Source: MGBC114844 sp910585855
GTDB taxonomy: Bacteria; Bacillota; Clostridia; Lachnospirales; Lachnospiraceae
Direction of reading: 5' to 3'
Assembly (NCBI GenBank): GCA_965646165.1
Contig: CBFFYP010000007.1
Location: forward strand, 1 to 64,000
Length of the DNA: 64,000 nt
The notes below the pieces were generated by a model. The model was not told the DNA's origin, did not search any database, and worked only from the letters and a program-made list of their open reading frames with translations. Position 1 is the first letter of the stretch; each line of letters opens with the position of its first letter. This document shows positions 9,878 to 19,117 of the stretch, one piece after another. Made by a program: the position numbers and the translations under genes.

Positions 9878-11452
9878 TTAGTATAAAATATAAACTACTA
9901 CATTTCCTAAATATCTATTTTCCTCAGATTGTAAATGATATACCTTTTCTTTGTTTTGTATAATCTCATCAATTATAACACCTATCTTTAATATATTCTC
10001 ATTAGATATATTTGGATAACTCATAGTATCAACCCAACTTGGTTTTAAATAAGAAGGATCTACCATATAAAACTTAAGATTCATAACAATATATTCTCTT
10101 CTAATTTTTTTTAATAAATCCTGAACAAAAGAATTTTGCTGCGGTACTTTCGGACTTGTACTTAAGTTTATATCTATTCTTATATACCACTTCTCATCTT
10201 CATAATACATTCGAGCACTTTTATATAAAACCATAGTTTCATCTTCATACCTTTCATAAGAATGTTGTTTTAAAAATAATACTTTATATAAAGGTTGGTA
10301 TAATTCCACTTCTATATCAATATTTGTATTATCCAAACCTTTCGCATCCGAAAAATAATATCCAGAAAAATTAACTTCTGAAACTGGCATTGCAAGATGT
10401 CCTTCTTTTCTTCCCTCAGATACTAACTGTAAAGCAAATTCATTATCATCCAAATCTTCAAATAACCCATTTGCAAAATTTAAATTTTCATTAGTAATCA
10501 TAGCTAAGCTTTTATAAGTATCTAAATCAACTTTTAATCTCTGTTCCGAGTTATATATCTGATTTAATAATTCAAATTTATTATTATATGAAATTCCTGC
10601 TTGTGATAAAGCATTTTCAAATCTCTGACAATAACGCTTATAACCTCTATTATTGTTAGAAAAAATAATTAAATAAAATATTGCTGTAATATCTGAATTT
10701 ACATTTTGCAAAGTATTTGACAAAAATATAGATTCATCATAAGCTACTCCTTTAAAATTAGTAGTAATAGAATAAATAGAAATATTTGCATTACCTACTC
10801 TTTCCCCTAAATATTGTGCTAAATTTTGTATTTTTCTATTATGACCTTCTAAATCATTCTCATTCTTTAAAAAATTCATATCAGTAATAATTACATTTAA
10901 ATCTTCTTGATTTAATTCTATTTCACCAAAATTTTCTGTAAAAATTTTTGATAAGTCTATATTATCAATTATCTCAATAAGCGGATTTAAATTTTCTAAT
11001 CCCCCATTTTCACTAGTATCAAGTTCTACAGAAGATAGATTACTATTTAAAATCGTAGAATAATAATTTTCTAAATAAGCTGTTGTTTTCATACTTTGAT
11101 AAAATATACTTGCTTCTGAAATATTTTCAATTATATCACTACACCAAAAAAAATAATTATTTTCATTATTTGAATTAATCTGTTCAAAAATCTCGGAAAT
11201 CATATGCATACTAGAATTTATATCTTCATCAAAAAATCCTTTCATAGAAGGCGAAAAATCTAAAAAATAATTATAATTTATCCTACTCTCAGAATCACTT
11301 TCATTTGTTTCCTCTAATCCTTCAAAATCTGCGGAAATAGAAGAGGTAAAACCATTTAATAATAAAACTGATAAAAATACTATTATAATTGATACAATAT
11401 ACCATATATATATTTTTAAACATCTTATTATTATTATCCATAATTTTTTCAT
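9878..11452 (-). CDS. Membrane-anchored vWA-like protein with intact MIDAS
   Basis: 524 residues, first gene of the operon running down to 2754. A single membrane segment (about residues 15-33) is followed by an acidic linker and a vWA-like fold. NYFLDFSPSM supplies a full DxSxS MIDAS (D65, S67, S69), and NVIITDM (186-192) lies where the second metal loop is expected. The distal part is beta-rich and ends VVVYIL near the C-terminus. It differs from the vWA protein at 2754 in almost every position, so the two are not a recent duplication. AAGGAAGG, 8 bases before the ATG, supports the start. It is probably an extracytoplasmic partner-binding subunit. Confidence 0.65.
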   Translation of the reverse strand: MKKLWIIIIRCLKIYIWYIVSIIIVFLSVLLLNGFTSSISADFEGLEETNESDSESRINYNYFLDFSPSMKGFFDEDINSSMHMISEIFEQINSNNENNYFFWCSDIIENISEASIFYQSMKTTAYLENYYSTILNSNLSSVELDTSENGGLENLNPLIEIIDNIDLSKIFTENFGEIELNQEDLNVIITDMNFLKNENDLEGHNRKIQNLAQYLGERVGNANISIYSITTNFKGVAYDESIFLSNTLQNVNSDITAIFYLIIFSNNNRGYKRYCQRFENALSQAGISYNNKFELLNQIYNSEQRLKVDLDTYKSLAMITNENLNFANGLFEDLDDNEFALQLVSEGRKEGHLAMPVSEVNFSGYYFSDAKGLDNTNIDIEVELYQPLYKVLFLKQHSYERYEDETMVLYKSARMYYEDEKWYIRIDINLSTSPKVPQQNSFVQDLLKKIRREYIVMNLKFYMVDPSYLKPSWVDTMSYPNISNENILKIGVIIDEIIQNKEKVYHLQSEENRYLGNVVVYILY

Positions 11453-11650
11453 AATTTTTACCTTCCTTTTATTTATAATAATAAATAAAAATTATTTCTT
11501 CTATTATATAACAAAATATTTTATTCATTAAATATATTTTGTCTATTAAAATAGTTTAACATAAATTGTTTTTATATTCAAGATAACATCATATTATAAA
11601 TTTCTCCTATGTTTTCTTTTAATTCTTATTAGCTACAAAATATAAATAAT
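11453..11650 (-). promoter_or_regulatory. Probable promoter region of the vWA/actin-like/tubulin-like operon
   Basis: An AT-rich stretch upstream of the first operon gene. A perfect TATAAT reads leftward at 11503-11508, about 50 bases before the start codon. The best -35 candidates (TTTAAT-like) are poor. Nothing resembling the sigma-28 sites found elsewhere in the window is present, so this operon does not look like part of the flagellar regulon. Confidence 0.35.
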
Positions 11651-11720
11651 AAAAAAGTACCTCAAATAGACTTCATCATACTATAAATATTTTTAGTAGA
11701 TGTGTCTTTCAAGGCACTTA
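11651..11720 (-). terminator. Long-hairpin terminator after the small helical gene
   Basis: On the minus strand, AAGTGCCTTGAAAGAC pairs imperfectly (with wobbles) with GTCTATTTGAGGTACTT across a partly self-complementary loop. A T6 run follows immediately. It separates the TPR-sulfatase pair from the vWA operon, indicating two transcription units. Confidence 0.55.
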
Positions 11721-11753
11721 AATATTAATTATATATCTTATAGTTTTCTTTAT

Positions 11754-12119
11754 CTAATCCACCACTTCATTAATTGCATCTCCCAATTTTGTAAGAAATG
11801 GTAAAATATCTATTTCAAAAGAATCTGCTAACTTAATGTCCTCCTTTGCTTGTACTGCCTCACCAAACGCCAAAATATGACGATTCATCTCTTCTTTATC
11901 TACTCGTACCTTATTTTCATTAATTAATTCTTTTGTTCCATTATAAACCTGAATTTCCCAATTAATTCCCTCAATAATTTTTTTTAAAAACTCATCTGTA
12001 TCTTTTTGACGCTTTCCACGCAGCTCTTCTACAATTAATAAAATAGATTTCGTTAATTTCTGATTATACTCCTTTAATACTGTTAATGCTTCTAATTGTT
12101 GTTCTCTTAAATCTTCCAT
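11754..12119 (-). CDS. Small helical protein of unknown function
   Basis: 121 residues, almost entirely predicted helix, acidic, with no membrane segment and no recognised domain. The start at 12117-12119 was chosen because AGAGG sits 8 bases upstream; the in-frame ATG 12 codons earlier has no ribosome site. It follows the TPR-sulfatase-like gene by 47 bases and ends before a terminator, so the two are probably co-transcribed. Its size and helical nature resemble flagellar or secretion chaperones, but no motif supports this. Confidence 0.55.
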   Translation of the reverse strand: MEDLREQQLEALTVLKEYNQKLTKSILLIVEELRGKRQKDTDEFLKKIIEGINWEIQVYNGTKELINENKVRVDKEEMNRHILAFGEAVQAKEDIKLADSFEIDILPFLTKLGDAINEVVD

Positions 12120-12166
12120 TCCCTTTTCCTCTTTCATAATTTTATAATTAGTCATTTCAATTATTT

Positions 12167-14551
12167 TTAATCATATATTAATAATGGCTTTATATGCTCA
12201 ATTATAATATTCAGATATTTATTATACTTTTTCCAATCACTAATTCTATTACCTTGTTTATCTGTTATCCATGCGTTGTATTCTTTTAAATAAAACCTAC
12301 CATCATCCTGTACTGGAAATGGATTCTCAAAATAAAAATTAACATCTTCTGCAAAAATTGCTGCATAATATGGATCATGTGGATGAATACTTTCACTTAA
12401 TGCATATTCTCTTCCTTCTCCTCCAAAAGCTTTTGGCAATACTCCATCAATTTTTACATCCTTCATTTTTATATTTGCAAGTTTACACATAATTTTAATG
12501 TAATCACTTGTTGATATAATTTCATCACACTTCTGCGCCTTTATCTCCGCCCCTCTAAACATAAAAGCAACATTTGATCGCCCTTTTGACATAAAATGCT
12601 CATCACTTCGAACCATATACCCTTGACCATGATCAGCAAATAAAGATACAATAATATCTTCCTTTTCATAATTAATCTCTAAATATTGATATAATATATT
12701 TAATAACATATCTACTCTTTTCAACATTCTTTTAAACGCCATAATCTTTAACACACTATAATTTTGTTTCACAGATGTAGCACTCTTTTCCTCCTGTACA
12801 CGTTCCTCTAATCTCATATTACTTTGTACTGAATTAGGTAAATCCAATTCATCCGCTATATCATGTAAATCTCCTATTGTTATCCATAAAAACTGATTTG
12901 TTTCTTTAAACGCCTCAATATGATCTATTACTTCTCCAATAAGCATTTCCTCTTTAAAACCTACTGATTCATTTTGATAAACAAATTGATCATATCCTCT
13001 AGCATGACCATAATTAGGAATTGCTCTCCAATTCCCTCCTATTGCTGAAGTAAAATAACCTTTCTCTTGAAAATATTCCGCTAATGTAGGATAATCTTTT
13101 GGTATTGCACTTTCTAATTCATTATGAAATAACATATGATGAGTAGTATCTACCCCTGTTATATAATTAGCCAAACTTGGATATGTCCATTCTGCTGTAC
13201 TATACGCATTTTTACATACTATTCCATCATTAAAAAATTTTGCTGTATATGGCATACTTCTTTCAAAATCTTCATTATTCAATATATATTGTGCTAATCC
13301 ATCAACAAATATATTCAAAACTAACTTCTTTTTATCCGCCCTTTGACACAATGGAATTGGATTTCCATAATATGTTTTCATAGAAGAACAAACTTTTGCT
13401 CCTGCTGGCAATCGATAATAATTAAAATGTTTGCTGTACTCCTGAAATATTTTATATCGTTTCTCTCCATCCCATATTTCATGAATTGTCCCATTATTTT
13501 CAACAGCAATAGGAAGTAAAACTTCTGTGTCTGTTTGTTTAATATAATATTCATTACCTTCTATAACTTTTAAAAACTCACCTTTCATATGTACTAAATC
13601 CAAATTATTTTCTTTCGTTCGTAAAAAATAATCCCTATATATTCCTACATATCTTTTTTCTGTTTCAGATTCCCAAAAATATCCTCCTACTATTTGCTGA
13701 TTAACATCACGAAAAGCTGCTTCATCTAACCAAAAATTTCCCCTATGTATATCATAATATGTTATACCAAATTTACCATTATCCTGTTCTTCATATTTTC
13801 TTCTACAATTCGATACTAACTGTGACAATCCCAATTTTTTTATCCTCGGATCTTTTATATAAGTATATATTGCCCATGCTTTCCCATAGTTTATTAATGC
13901 ATTATACCAATCCTCCTGTTTTTCATAGACACTTGCTAAATTATAATACATATCTGCACTAAATGGATATTTTTTCACTCCTTCTAAAGCATATTTTAAA
14001 GCAGAATCTATATCACTACAATATAAATTGCATATTGTTTCCATAGAAACCAAATCCATATCATCCGGATTTCTTTCCCTATATTTAGCAATTAGTTTTC
14101 CTATTTCTTGCAAATTTCTACAATCCAATCCTCTTTGTATTAATAATTTCAATATACTAGAAGTTCCTTGCCTGATTGCAACTTGATCTTGAATCTCTAA
14201 AGCAATATGGCTAAAAGCAATAAGCCAAGGATCTTCTACTTCCACTGAAAATGGTATACATATTACATTAATTATATTAGGATAAAATTTTTTTATATAA
14301 TCTACATGCTCCTGAGCAAAGCAAAATATTACACAATTTTTGTTTACTTCTCCTAAAACATGACAATATTTCTTTGGATGTTCCTGCAAATAAGTACAAA
14401 ACAACAAATTATCTATTCTATCTAATTTCTCTATTCCAACCGCATTAGCTGTTATAATAGCTTTACATTCAATTACTTTTTTTGTTCTATCAATAAAATT
14501 ATCTAATGCTATGCAAAACTCTTCTACCCCCCATCTAATGACCATATACAA
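12167..14551 (-). CDS. TPR plus sulfatase/alkaline-phosphatase-fold protein (5' end frameshifted)
   Basis: This frame has 794 codons. An unrecognised N-terminal domain is followed by TPR-like helices (about 165-250). A sulfatase/phosphoglycerol-transferase-type catalytic region then holds a VDGL metal strand near 417, STAEWTYPSL near 450 (possible Thr nucleophile), FADHGQG near 640 and DEHFMSKG just after. Such enzymes hydrolyse or transfer sulfate, phosphoglycerol or phosphoethanolamine; here it may modify a flagellar or surface glycan. No transmembrane segment is present, unlike LTA synthases. The frame opens with a weak TTG. A better start (GTG at 14647-14649 with AAGAGG) lies upstream in another frame, and the two join if one G is added to the G6 tract at 14527-14532. 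The gene may therefore be phase-variable or broken. Confidence 0.65.
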   Translation of the reverse strand: MYMVIRWGVEEFCIALDNFIDRTKKVIECKAIITANAVGIEKLDRIDNLLFCTYLQEHPKKYCHVLGEVNKNCVIFCFAQEHVDYIKKFYPNIINVICIPFSVEVEDPWLIAFSHIALEIQDQVAIRQGTSSILKLLIQRGLDCRNLQEIGKLIAKYRERNPDDMDLVSMETICNLYCSDIDSALKYALEGVKKYPFSADMYYNLASVYEKQEDWYNALINYGKAWAIYTYIKDPRIKKLGLSQLVSNCRRKYEEQDNGKFGITYYDIHRGNFWLDEAAFRDVNQQIVGGYFWESETEKRYVGIYRDYFLRTKENNLDLVHMKGEFLKVIEGNEYYIKQTDTEVLLPIAVENNGTIHEIWDGEKRYKIFQEYSKHFNYYRLPAGAKVCSSMKTYYGNPIPLCQRADKKKLVLNIFVDGLAQYILNNEDFERSMPYTAKFFNDGIVCKNAYSTAEWTYPSLANYITGVDTTHHMLFHNELESAIPKDYPTLAEYFQEKGYFTSAIGGNWRAIPNYGHARGYDQFVYQNESVGFKEEMLIGEVIDHIEAFKETNQFLWITIGDLHDIADELDLPNSVQSNMRLEERVQEEKSATSVKQNYSVLKIMAFKRMLKRVDMLLNILYQYLEINYEKEDIIVSLFADHGQGYMVRSDEHFMSKGRSNVAFMFRGAEIKAQKCDEIISTSDYIKIMCKLANIKMKDVKIDGVLPKAFGGEGREYALSESIHPHDPYYAAIFAEDVNFYFENPFPVQDDGRFYLKEYNAWITDKQGNRISDWKKYNKYLNIIIEHIKPLLIYD

Positions 14552-14649
14552 TAATTCAACTCTTGAAAAATCTGCATCAATTTACTTATTTCATCCGATT
14601 TTTCAAGATCTATTTTACTATTTCTGATAAATAATATACCCTTTTCCAC
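14527..14649 (-). other. Out-of-frame 5' exon and G6 tract of the TPR-sulfatase gene
   Basis: On the minus strand, GTG (14647-14649), with AAGAGG 8 bases before it, opens a 41-codon frame. It runs VEKGILFIRNS... to ...CIWSLDGG and stops at TAG directly after six G residues (14527-14532). Adding one G joins it smoothly to VEEFCIALDNF in the main frame. This is either a slippage-prone switch in the OFF state, a fixed mutation or a base-calling error. Confidence 0.6.
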
Positions 14650-14738
14650 TATTTTAACCTCTTATTATTTAACTTAACGCTTATAATTCTTATTCTATAT
14701 TTATGAACAAGAAATTCTCTTATTTTTCCCTCCAAGTA

Positions 14739-15869
14739 TTACTTATTATATAAACTCTCTATTATTTGTTCAATCACATAATCTTGCTCTTTATCTGTTA
14801 AACCATAATATAATGGAAGGCTAATAATTGTTTTATATAATTCTTCTGCATTTTCACAATGAATATCAATATATCCATGCCCTTGATAATAAGGATGCAT
14901 ATAAACTGGAATATAATGTACATTCACATGAATTCCCGCCAACTGTAACCTATTATAGATCTCTTTTCTATGTTCTTTTGGTACTTGTATCACATAAAGA
15001 TGCCAACTATTATTACAGCCCTCTTTTTGAACAGGACATATAATTCCATCTACATCTTTCAATTTTTCATTATATTGATGAACCAGTTTACGTCTTCTCT
15101 CAATAAATTTATCTAACTTTTTCAATTGTGATATCCCCAACGCACATTGAATATCCGTAATACGATAATTATACCCTAAGTCTAATTGCTGATAATACCA
15201 TCCTCCTTCATTTTTTGTCATTAACTTTTCATCTCTAGTAATCCCATGACTACGAAATAATTTTAATCGTTCATACAAATCCGGATCATTCGTGGTAATC
15301 ATCCCACCTTCACCTGTCGTAATATGTTTTACTGGATGAAAACTAAATGTTGTTAAATCTGATATACTGCCAATCTTTTTCCCCTTATAATCTGCTCCCA
15401 AAGCATGTGCTGCATCCTCTATAACGAAAAGATTGTGTTCCTTTGCAATAGCATGTATCTCATCCATCTCACATGGCTGTCCTGTATAGTGAACTGCAAT
15501 AATTGCTTTCGTTTTATTAGTTATCTTTTTTTTAATATCTTTTGGATCGATATTATAAGTATCTGGTTTTATATCTGCAAATACTGGTATTCCTCCACAA
15601 TACAATATACAATTTGAAGAAGCAGCAAATGTAATAGGTGTTGTAATAACTTCATCTCCTGCCCCAATCCCAGCAGCAAAACAAGCAGCATGTAAAGCAG
15701 CCGTTCCACTTGAAACTGCAACTGCATACTTTGCCCCTGTATAATCACAAACCATTTTTTCAAACTCTTCTATCTTTGGTCCTGTAGTAAGAAAATCTCC
15801 CTTAAGCACATCTACTACAGCTTGAATATCCTCTTCATCAATCGTCTGTCTTCCATATGGTATATTCAT
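14739..15869 (-). CDS. pseC: PseC-type UDP-4-amino-4,6-dideoxy-AltNAc aminotransferase
   Basis: A PLP-dependent DegT/DnrJ/EryC1-family enzyme, 376 residues, full length. It is expected to aminate the 4-keto sugar made by PseB in the cytoplasm. Visible features are SSGTAALHAA (53-62, phosphate binding), VIEDAAHALGA (149-159, PLP-contacting Asp) and FSFHPVKHITTGEGG with the Schiff-base lysine K181. The assignment as PseC, rather than another sugar aminotransferase, rests on the opening MNIPYGRQ.IDEEDI and on the five other pseudaminic acid genes directly upstream. It is the last gene of the pse operon; the terminal intergenic stretch before 14649 has no clear terminator. Confidence 0.88.
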   Translation of the reverse strand: MNIPYGRQTIDEEDIQAVVDVLKGDFLTTGPKIEEFEKMVCDYTGAKYAVAVSSGTAALHAACFAAGIGAGDEVITTPITFAASSNCILYCGGIPVFADIKPDTYNIDPKDIKKKITNKTKAIIAVHYTGQPCEMDEIHAIAKEHNLFVIEDAAHALGADYKGKKIGSISDLTTFSFHPVKHITTGEGGMITTNDPDLYERLKLFRSHGITRDEKLMTKNEGGWYYQQLDLGYNYRITDIQCALGISQLKKLDKFIERRRKLVHQYNEKLKDVDGIICPVQKEGCNNSWHLYVIQVPKEHRKEIYNRLQLAGIHVNVHYIPVYMHPYYQGHGYIDIHCENAEELYKTIISLPLYYGLTDKEQDYVIEQIIESLYNK

Positions 15870-15880
15870 CTCTATTTATA

Positions 15881-16927
15881 TTATATGCTCTTGCATATCT
15901 TCCTTTCTTTATTTTTTAATTCAATATTTTTTAAACCTTCAGCTATTCTTTTTGAACCTTTTCCATCTACTAATTTTTGCATTTTTAATGATCTTTCCTG
16001 TCGTAATAATTGATTACCATAATACTGATTCAAATAAGAATCAATCTGTTCAATTACATCATCTGTTCGAACATCACCTGCATAATCAATAATACCATCC
16101 TCTTGGAATTTTTTTACATTTTCCAGTTGATTATCTGCAATAGAATAGGAAATCGCTGGTGTCCCTACTGCACATAATTCATACAAAGTAGTTCCTCCTG
16201 CAGTAATCACTAAATCTGCCAAATCCATACACTCTTTCATATTTGTTACAAATGAATGAATATAAACATTCTGATAAACAAAATATTTTTCACGCATCAT
16301 TTCATACTTCATATAATAAACGCCACAAATTACATCTATTCTTTTATACTGTTCCTTCTTTATCTTCTGAAGCAATCTATCTAGTATATCATAAGGATCT
16401 GTTCCTCCTGATAATAAAAGCAAATTTTCCACTTCTTGTTTCACTTTTTTTGCAGTACAATCACTAAATTCCTTCTTTAAAGGTACATATTGTGTTCCTA
16501 AAAAAAGAATCTTATCCAAATATTTTTCTTTATATTGAAATTTTTCCCAGTAATTTGCATAACATATAATAGAATCTACCGGATAATAAAATGCATTTAA
16601 ATCATCAATATAAATAGTTCTAACTACTTCGGATAAACTTTTTAAATAATTTTCTGTAACCTGATAGGTATCAATCAATATTTGTTTTATATTTCTTTTC
16701 TTAATTTCTTGTTTTAAAATTGAAAGCTCTGAATCCATCTGATCCCATTTTGTGTGTAATACAATATACTCATATTGCTGCATTTTTAAAATTTCTACTG
16801 CCTGCTCATCAGCTAATATAAATATTGTTTCTTCTCCATACTCTCTTACTGCATTTGCAATTGACAAGCAACGCATAATATGTCCAGTTGCAATTTTATC
16901 ATTCATATCTGTTCTAATATATAACAT
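15881..16927 (-). CDS. pseG: PseG-type UDP-sugar hydrolase (pseudaminic acid pathway)
   Basis: 348 residues. PseG removes UDP from UDP-2,4-diacetamido-2,4,6-trideoxy-beta-L-altropyranose, giving the free sugar for PseI. It has a GT-B fold. The N-terminal glycine-rich/His motif (RTDMNDKIATGHIMRCLSIA, 5-24) contains the catalytic-region histidine. The C-terminal ITAGGTTLYELCAVGTPAI segment (about 243-261) is the UDP-binding part shared with MurG-like enzymes. It lies between the PseH fusion and PseC in a tightly packed operon. Length and motifs agree with the family. Confidence 0.88.
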   Translation of the reverse strand: MLYIRTDMNDKIATGHIMRCLSIANAVREYGEETIFILADEQAVEILKMQQYEYIVLHTKWDQMDSELSILKQEIKKRNIKQILIDTYQVTENYLKSLSEVVRTIYIDDLNAFYYPVDSIICYANYWEKFQYKEKYLDKILFLGTQYVPLKKEFSDCTAKKVKQEVENLLLLSGGTDPYDILDRLLQKIKKEQYKRIDVICGVYYMKYEMMREKYFVYQNVYIHSFVTNMKECMDLADLVITAGGTTLYELCAVGTPAISYSIADNQLENVKKFQEDGIIDYAGDVRTDDVIEQIDSYLNQYYGNQLLRQERSLKMQKLVDGKGSKRIAEGLKNIELKNKERKICKSI

Positions 16928-16948
16928 TACAACAATATTACCCCTTTT

Positions 16949-18016
16949 TTATTTTTTATAAAATGCATTATATCTAACAAGAAAATCACTTATATTATCA
17001 TTCCACTCAAATGGAACTTTTTCTTTTATTCTCTCTAAATCCCTTCTCTTATGATAACTTCCAATACCTTTTTGTTCAAATAATATATACTTTTTTGTCC
17101 AAATATCCTCCCATTTCTCTTTAAAAAGTTCTATTATTAATTGATTCAATTTCCAATAGGATGTTTCAAATGTTTCCTGTTCTGTTTCAAAATGACACTC
17201 TTTTTGATATAATATTTTCCCAGCATCTAATCTTGTACTAATTTGATGAATTGTAACTCCCTTTGGTGTATCATCTATAAAACTCCATATATTCGGATCT
17301 GAACCACGATTCCACGGTAAATATGAAATATGAAGATTAATAATATTTTCTTTCATATAATCAATAATATCTTTCTCTATTAGATACTTATAATTATAAC
17401 TTACAATTAAACTTGGTTTCCACTCTTTTAATTGATCAATGTGCAAATATTCACTATATAAATATACCTCACATTGCCCCCTTAACCAATCAAATAAAGA
17501 AATTGTAATTACATTATTTGTTAAGAATAATACCCCCGATCCTGCAATTTTAATATCATTTAAAGTTGCTTCCTTCATATCAAGTTTAATCTGGAAAACA
17601 CCATCCTGCTCTGTATAACCAAGATCCATAAATACCTTTTTAGATGCAATATTATCTGGTTTAACCTTTGCAATTAAAAACTTAACTTTTGGAAAATCCT
17701 CTTTTGCCTGTTTATATAAAAGTTGCAACATAATTTTTTCATATCCCCTACACCTTTTAGCAGAACAAATGCTATATGAAATTTCTGCTGTATCTCCATC
17801 TGTCTGAAGACGCACCTGCCCTATTGCTTCCCCTTCTAATATATAAATATATTGCTTACAATCTGTTTTTGCTAAAATCTGTGTAAACCATCTTTGATGT
17901 TCTTCATATGAAATTGTCCTCATTGAAAATGAATTTCTACGAACACTTTCCTCATTTGCCCATTCAAACAATAAATCCATATCATCTTTATTTGCCTGCC
18001 TTAAATACCCCTTCAT
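16949..18016 (-). CDS. pseH: PseH-like GNAT acetyltransferase fused to a formyltransferase domain
   Basis: 355 residues, twice the usual PseH length. Residues 1-150 are a GNAT N-acetyltransferase of PseH type (MRTISYEEHQRWF, SYSICSAKRCRGYEK), expected to acetylate the 4-amino group of the altrosamine intermediate. Residues 155-355 form a methionyl-tRNA-formyltransferase-like domain with the catalytic triad kept: N227 and H229 in NLHISYLPWNRG, and D264 in STRLDAGKIL. It uses formyl-tetrahydrofolate in known relatives. Both domains could acylate the same amine, giving 7-acetamido or 7-formamido pseudaminic acid; this is inference. The gene starts one base after the pseI stop. Formamido pseudaminic acids are known in other bacteria. 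Confidence 0.85.
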   Translation of the reverse strand: MKGYLRQANKDDMDLLFEWANEESVRRNSFSMRTISYEEHQRWFTQILAKTDCKQYIYILEGEAIGQVRLQTDGDTAEISYSICSAKRCRGYEKIMLQLLYKQAKEDFPKVKFLIAKVKPDNIASKKVFMDLGYTEQDGVFQIKLDMKEATLNDIKIAGSGVLFLTNNVITISLFDWLRGQCEVYLYSEYLHIDQLKEWKPSLIVSYNYKYLIEKDIIDYMKENIINLHISYLPWNRGSDPNIWSFIDDTPKGVTIHQISTRLDAGKILYQKECHFETEQETFETSYWKLNQLIIELFKEKWEDIWTKKYILFEQKGIGSYHKRRDLERIKEKVPFEWNDNISDFLVRYNAFYKK

Positions 18017-19054
18017 CTACTCTTCTCCACCTATCATATTAAATTGTAATGGTGTCCCCCTTGGTATATCTTTTAATGCAATTTGCCCTAAAATTTCTGA
18101 ATAGTACTTTGGTTTTATCCCATATCCCGGTCGAATAATACGTATATTTTCTTTTGTCAATTTTTCCCCTTTTTTTATATCTGCTACACTAAAAATAGAA
18201 CGTCTAAACACAATATTATCCATTTCCTGTTTCATTGTACCATATTGTATCTTTCCAATTGCCTTTTCTGCCTGCCTGATATCTGATACCATTTTTTTAA
18301 ATTCCAAAGGGTTCATAGAAAATGATGCATCTGGATTTTTAATCGTCCGATCAATACAAAAATGCTTTTCAATTATCTTCGCTCCCATTGCAACTGCTGT
18401 AACCGCACCTATAGATCCCATAGAATGATCAGATAAACCAACTGGAACACCAAAAGTAACTTCCATATTCTGCATTGTCTTTAAATTCATTTCATCTGTA
18501 ATAGCTGGATATGCACTTGCACAACGAAGTAAAGCCAACTGTGGATTTCCATTTTTATAAACAGCAGTAACTGCTTCATCAATCTCAGCCAAAGTTGACA
18601 TCCCTGTTGACATTATAATTGGTTTTCCTTTCGATGCCACATATTCTATTAAAGGAATATCTATTAACTCAAAAGATGCAATCTTATAAAACTCTATACC
18701 AATTTCCTCCAAGAAATCCACTGCACTATTATCAAAAGGAGTGGAAAAAAAATCTATCCCACATTTATCTGCCTCTTCCTTTAACTCAGCTTGCCATTCC
18801 CACGGAGTATATGCTTGACTATATAAATGATATAGATTTTCTCCTCCCCATGTTCCATTATCAATATGAAAATACGAACTATCACAATCAATAGTAAGTG
18901 TATCTGGCGTATAAGTTTGAATTTTTATACAGTCTGCTCCCGATTCCTTTGCTGCATGTATAATTTCCTTTGCTAATGTTATACTTCCAGCATGATTTGC
19001 GGACATTTCCGCAATAATATAAGTTTTTTCTTTTAATTTTCTATACAAATCCAT
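18017..19054 (-). CDS. pseI: Pseudaminic acid synthase PseI (NeuB family)
   Basis: 345 residues. It condenses the 2,4-diacetamido hexose with phosphoenolpyruvate to pseudaminic acid in the cytoplasm. The NeuB-type TIM barrel covers about residues 1-280: IIAEMSANHAGS, FFSTPFDNSAVDFLE, KIASFEL, STGMSTL, GLSDHSMG, and EKHFCIDRTIKNPDASFS with its metal and substrate residues. A C-terminal SAF/antifreeze-like domain (about 285-345, RRSIFSVADIKKGE, IRPGYGIKP) completes the fold. HFCIDRTIKNPDASFS-type sequence is typical of PseI and of sialic and legionaminic synthases alike. PseB, PseF, PseG and PseH beside it point to pseudaminic acid. Full length. Confidence 0.9.
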   Translation of the reverse strand: MDLYRKLKEKTYIIAEMSANHAGSITLAKEIIHAAKESGADCIKIQTYTPDTLTIDCDSSYFHIDNGTWGGENLYHLYSQAYTPWEWQAELKEEADKCGIDFFSTPFDNSAVDFLEEIGIEFYKIASFELIDIPLIEYVASKGKPIIMSTGMSTLAEIDEAVTAVYKNGNPQLALLRCASAYPAITDEMNLKTMQNMEVTFGVPVGLSDHSMGSIGAVTAVAMGAKIIEKHFCIDRTIKNPDASFSMNPLEFKKMVSDIRQAEKAIGKIQYGTMKQEMDNIVFRRSIFSVADIKKGEKLTKENIRIIRPGYGIKPKYYSEILGQIALKDIPRGTPLQFNMIGGEE

Positions 19055-19117
19055 TCTATCTCTTCTCCGCTAAAAACTATATCCTATCATCTTTAAAAAT
19101 TATGCTTTTTATACCCT

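Noticed and set aside
12167..14551. Lipoteichoic acid synthase
   Set aside because: No membrane helices and an added TPR region; only the sulfatase-type core is shared.
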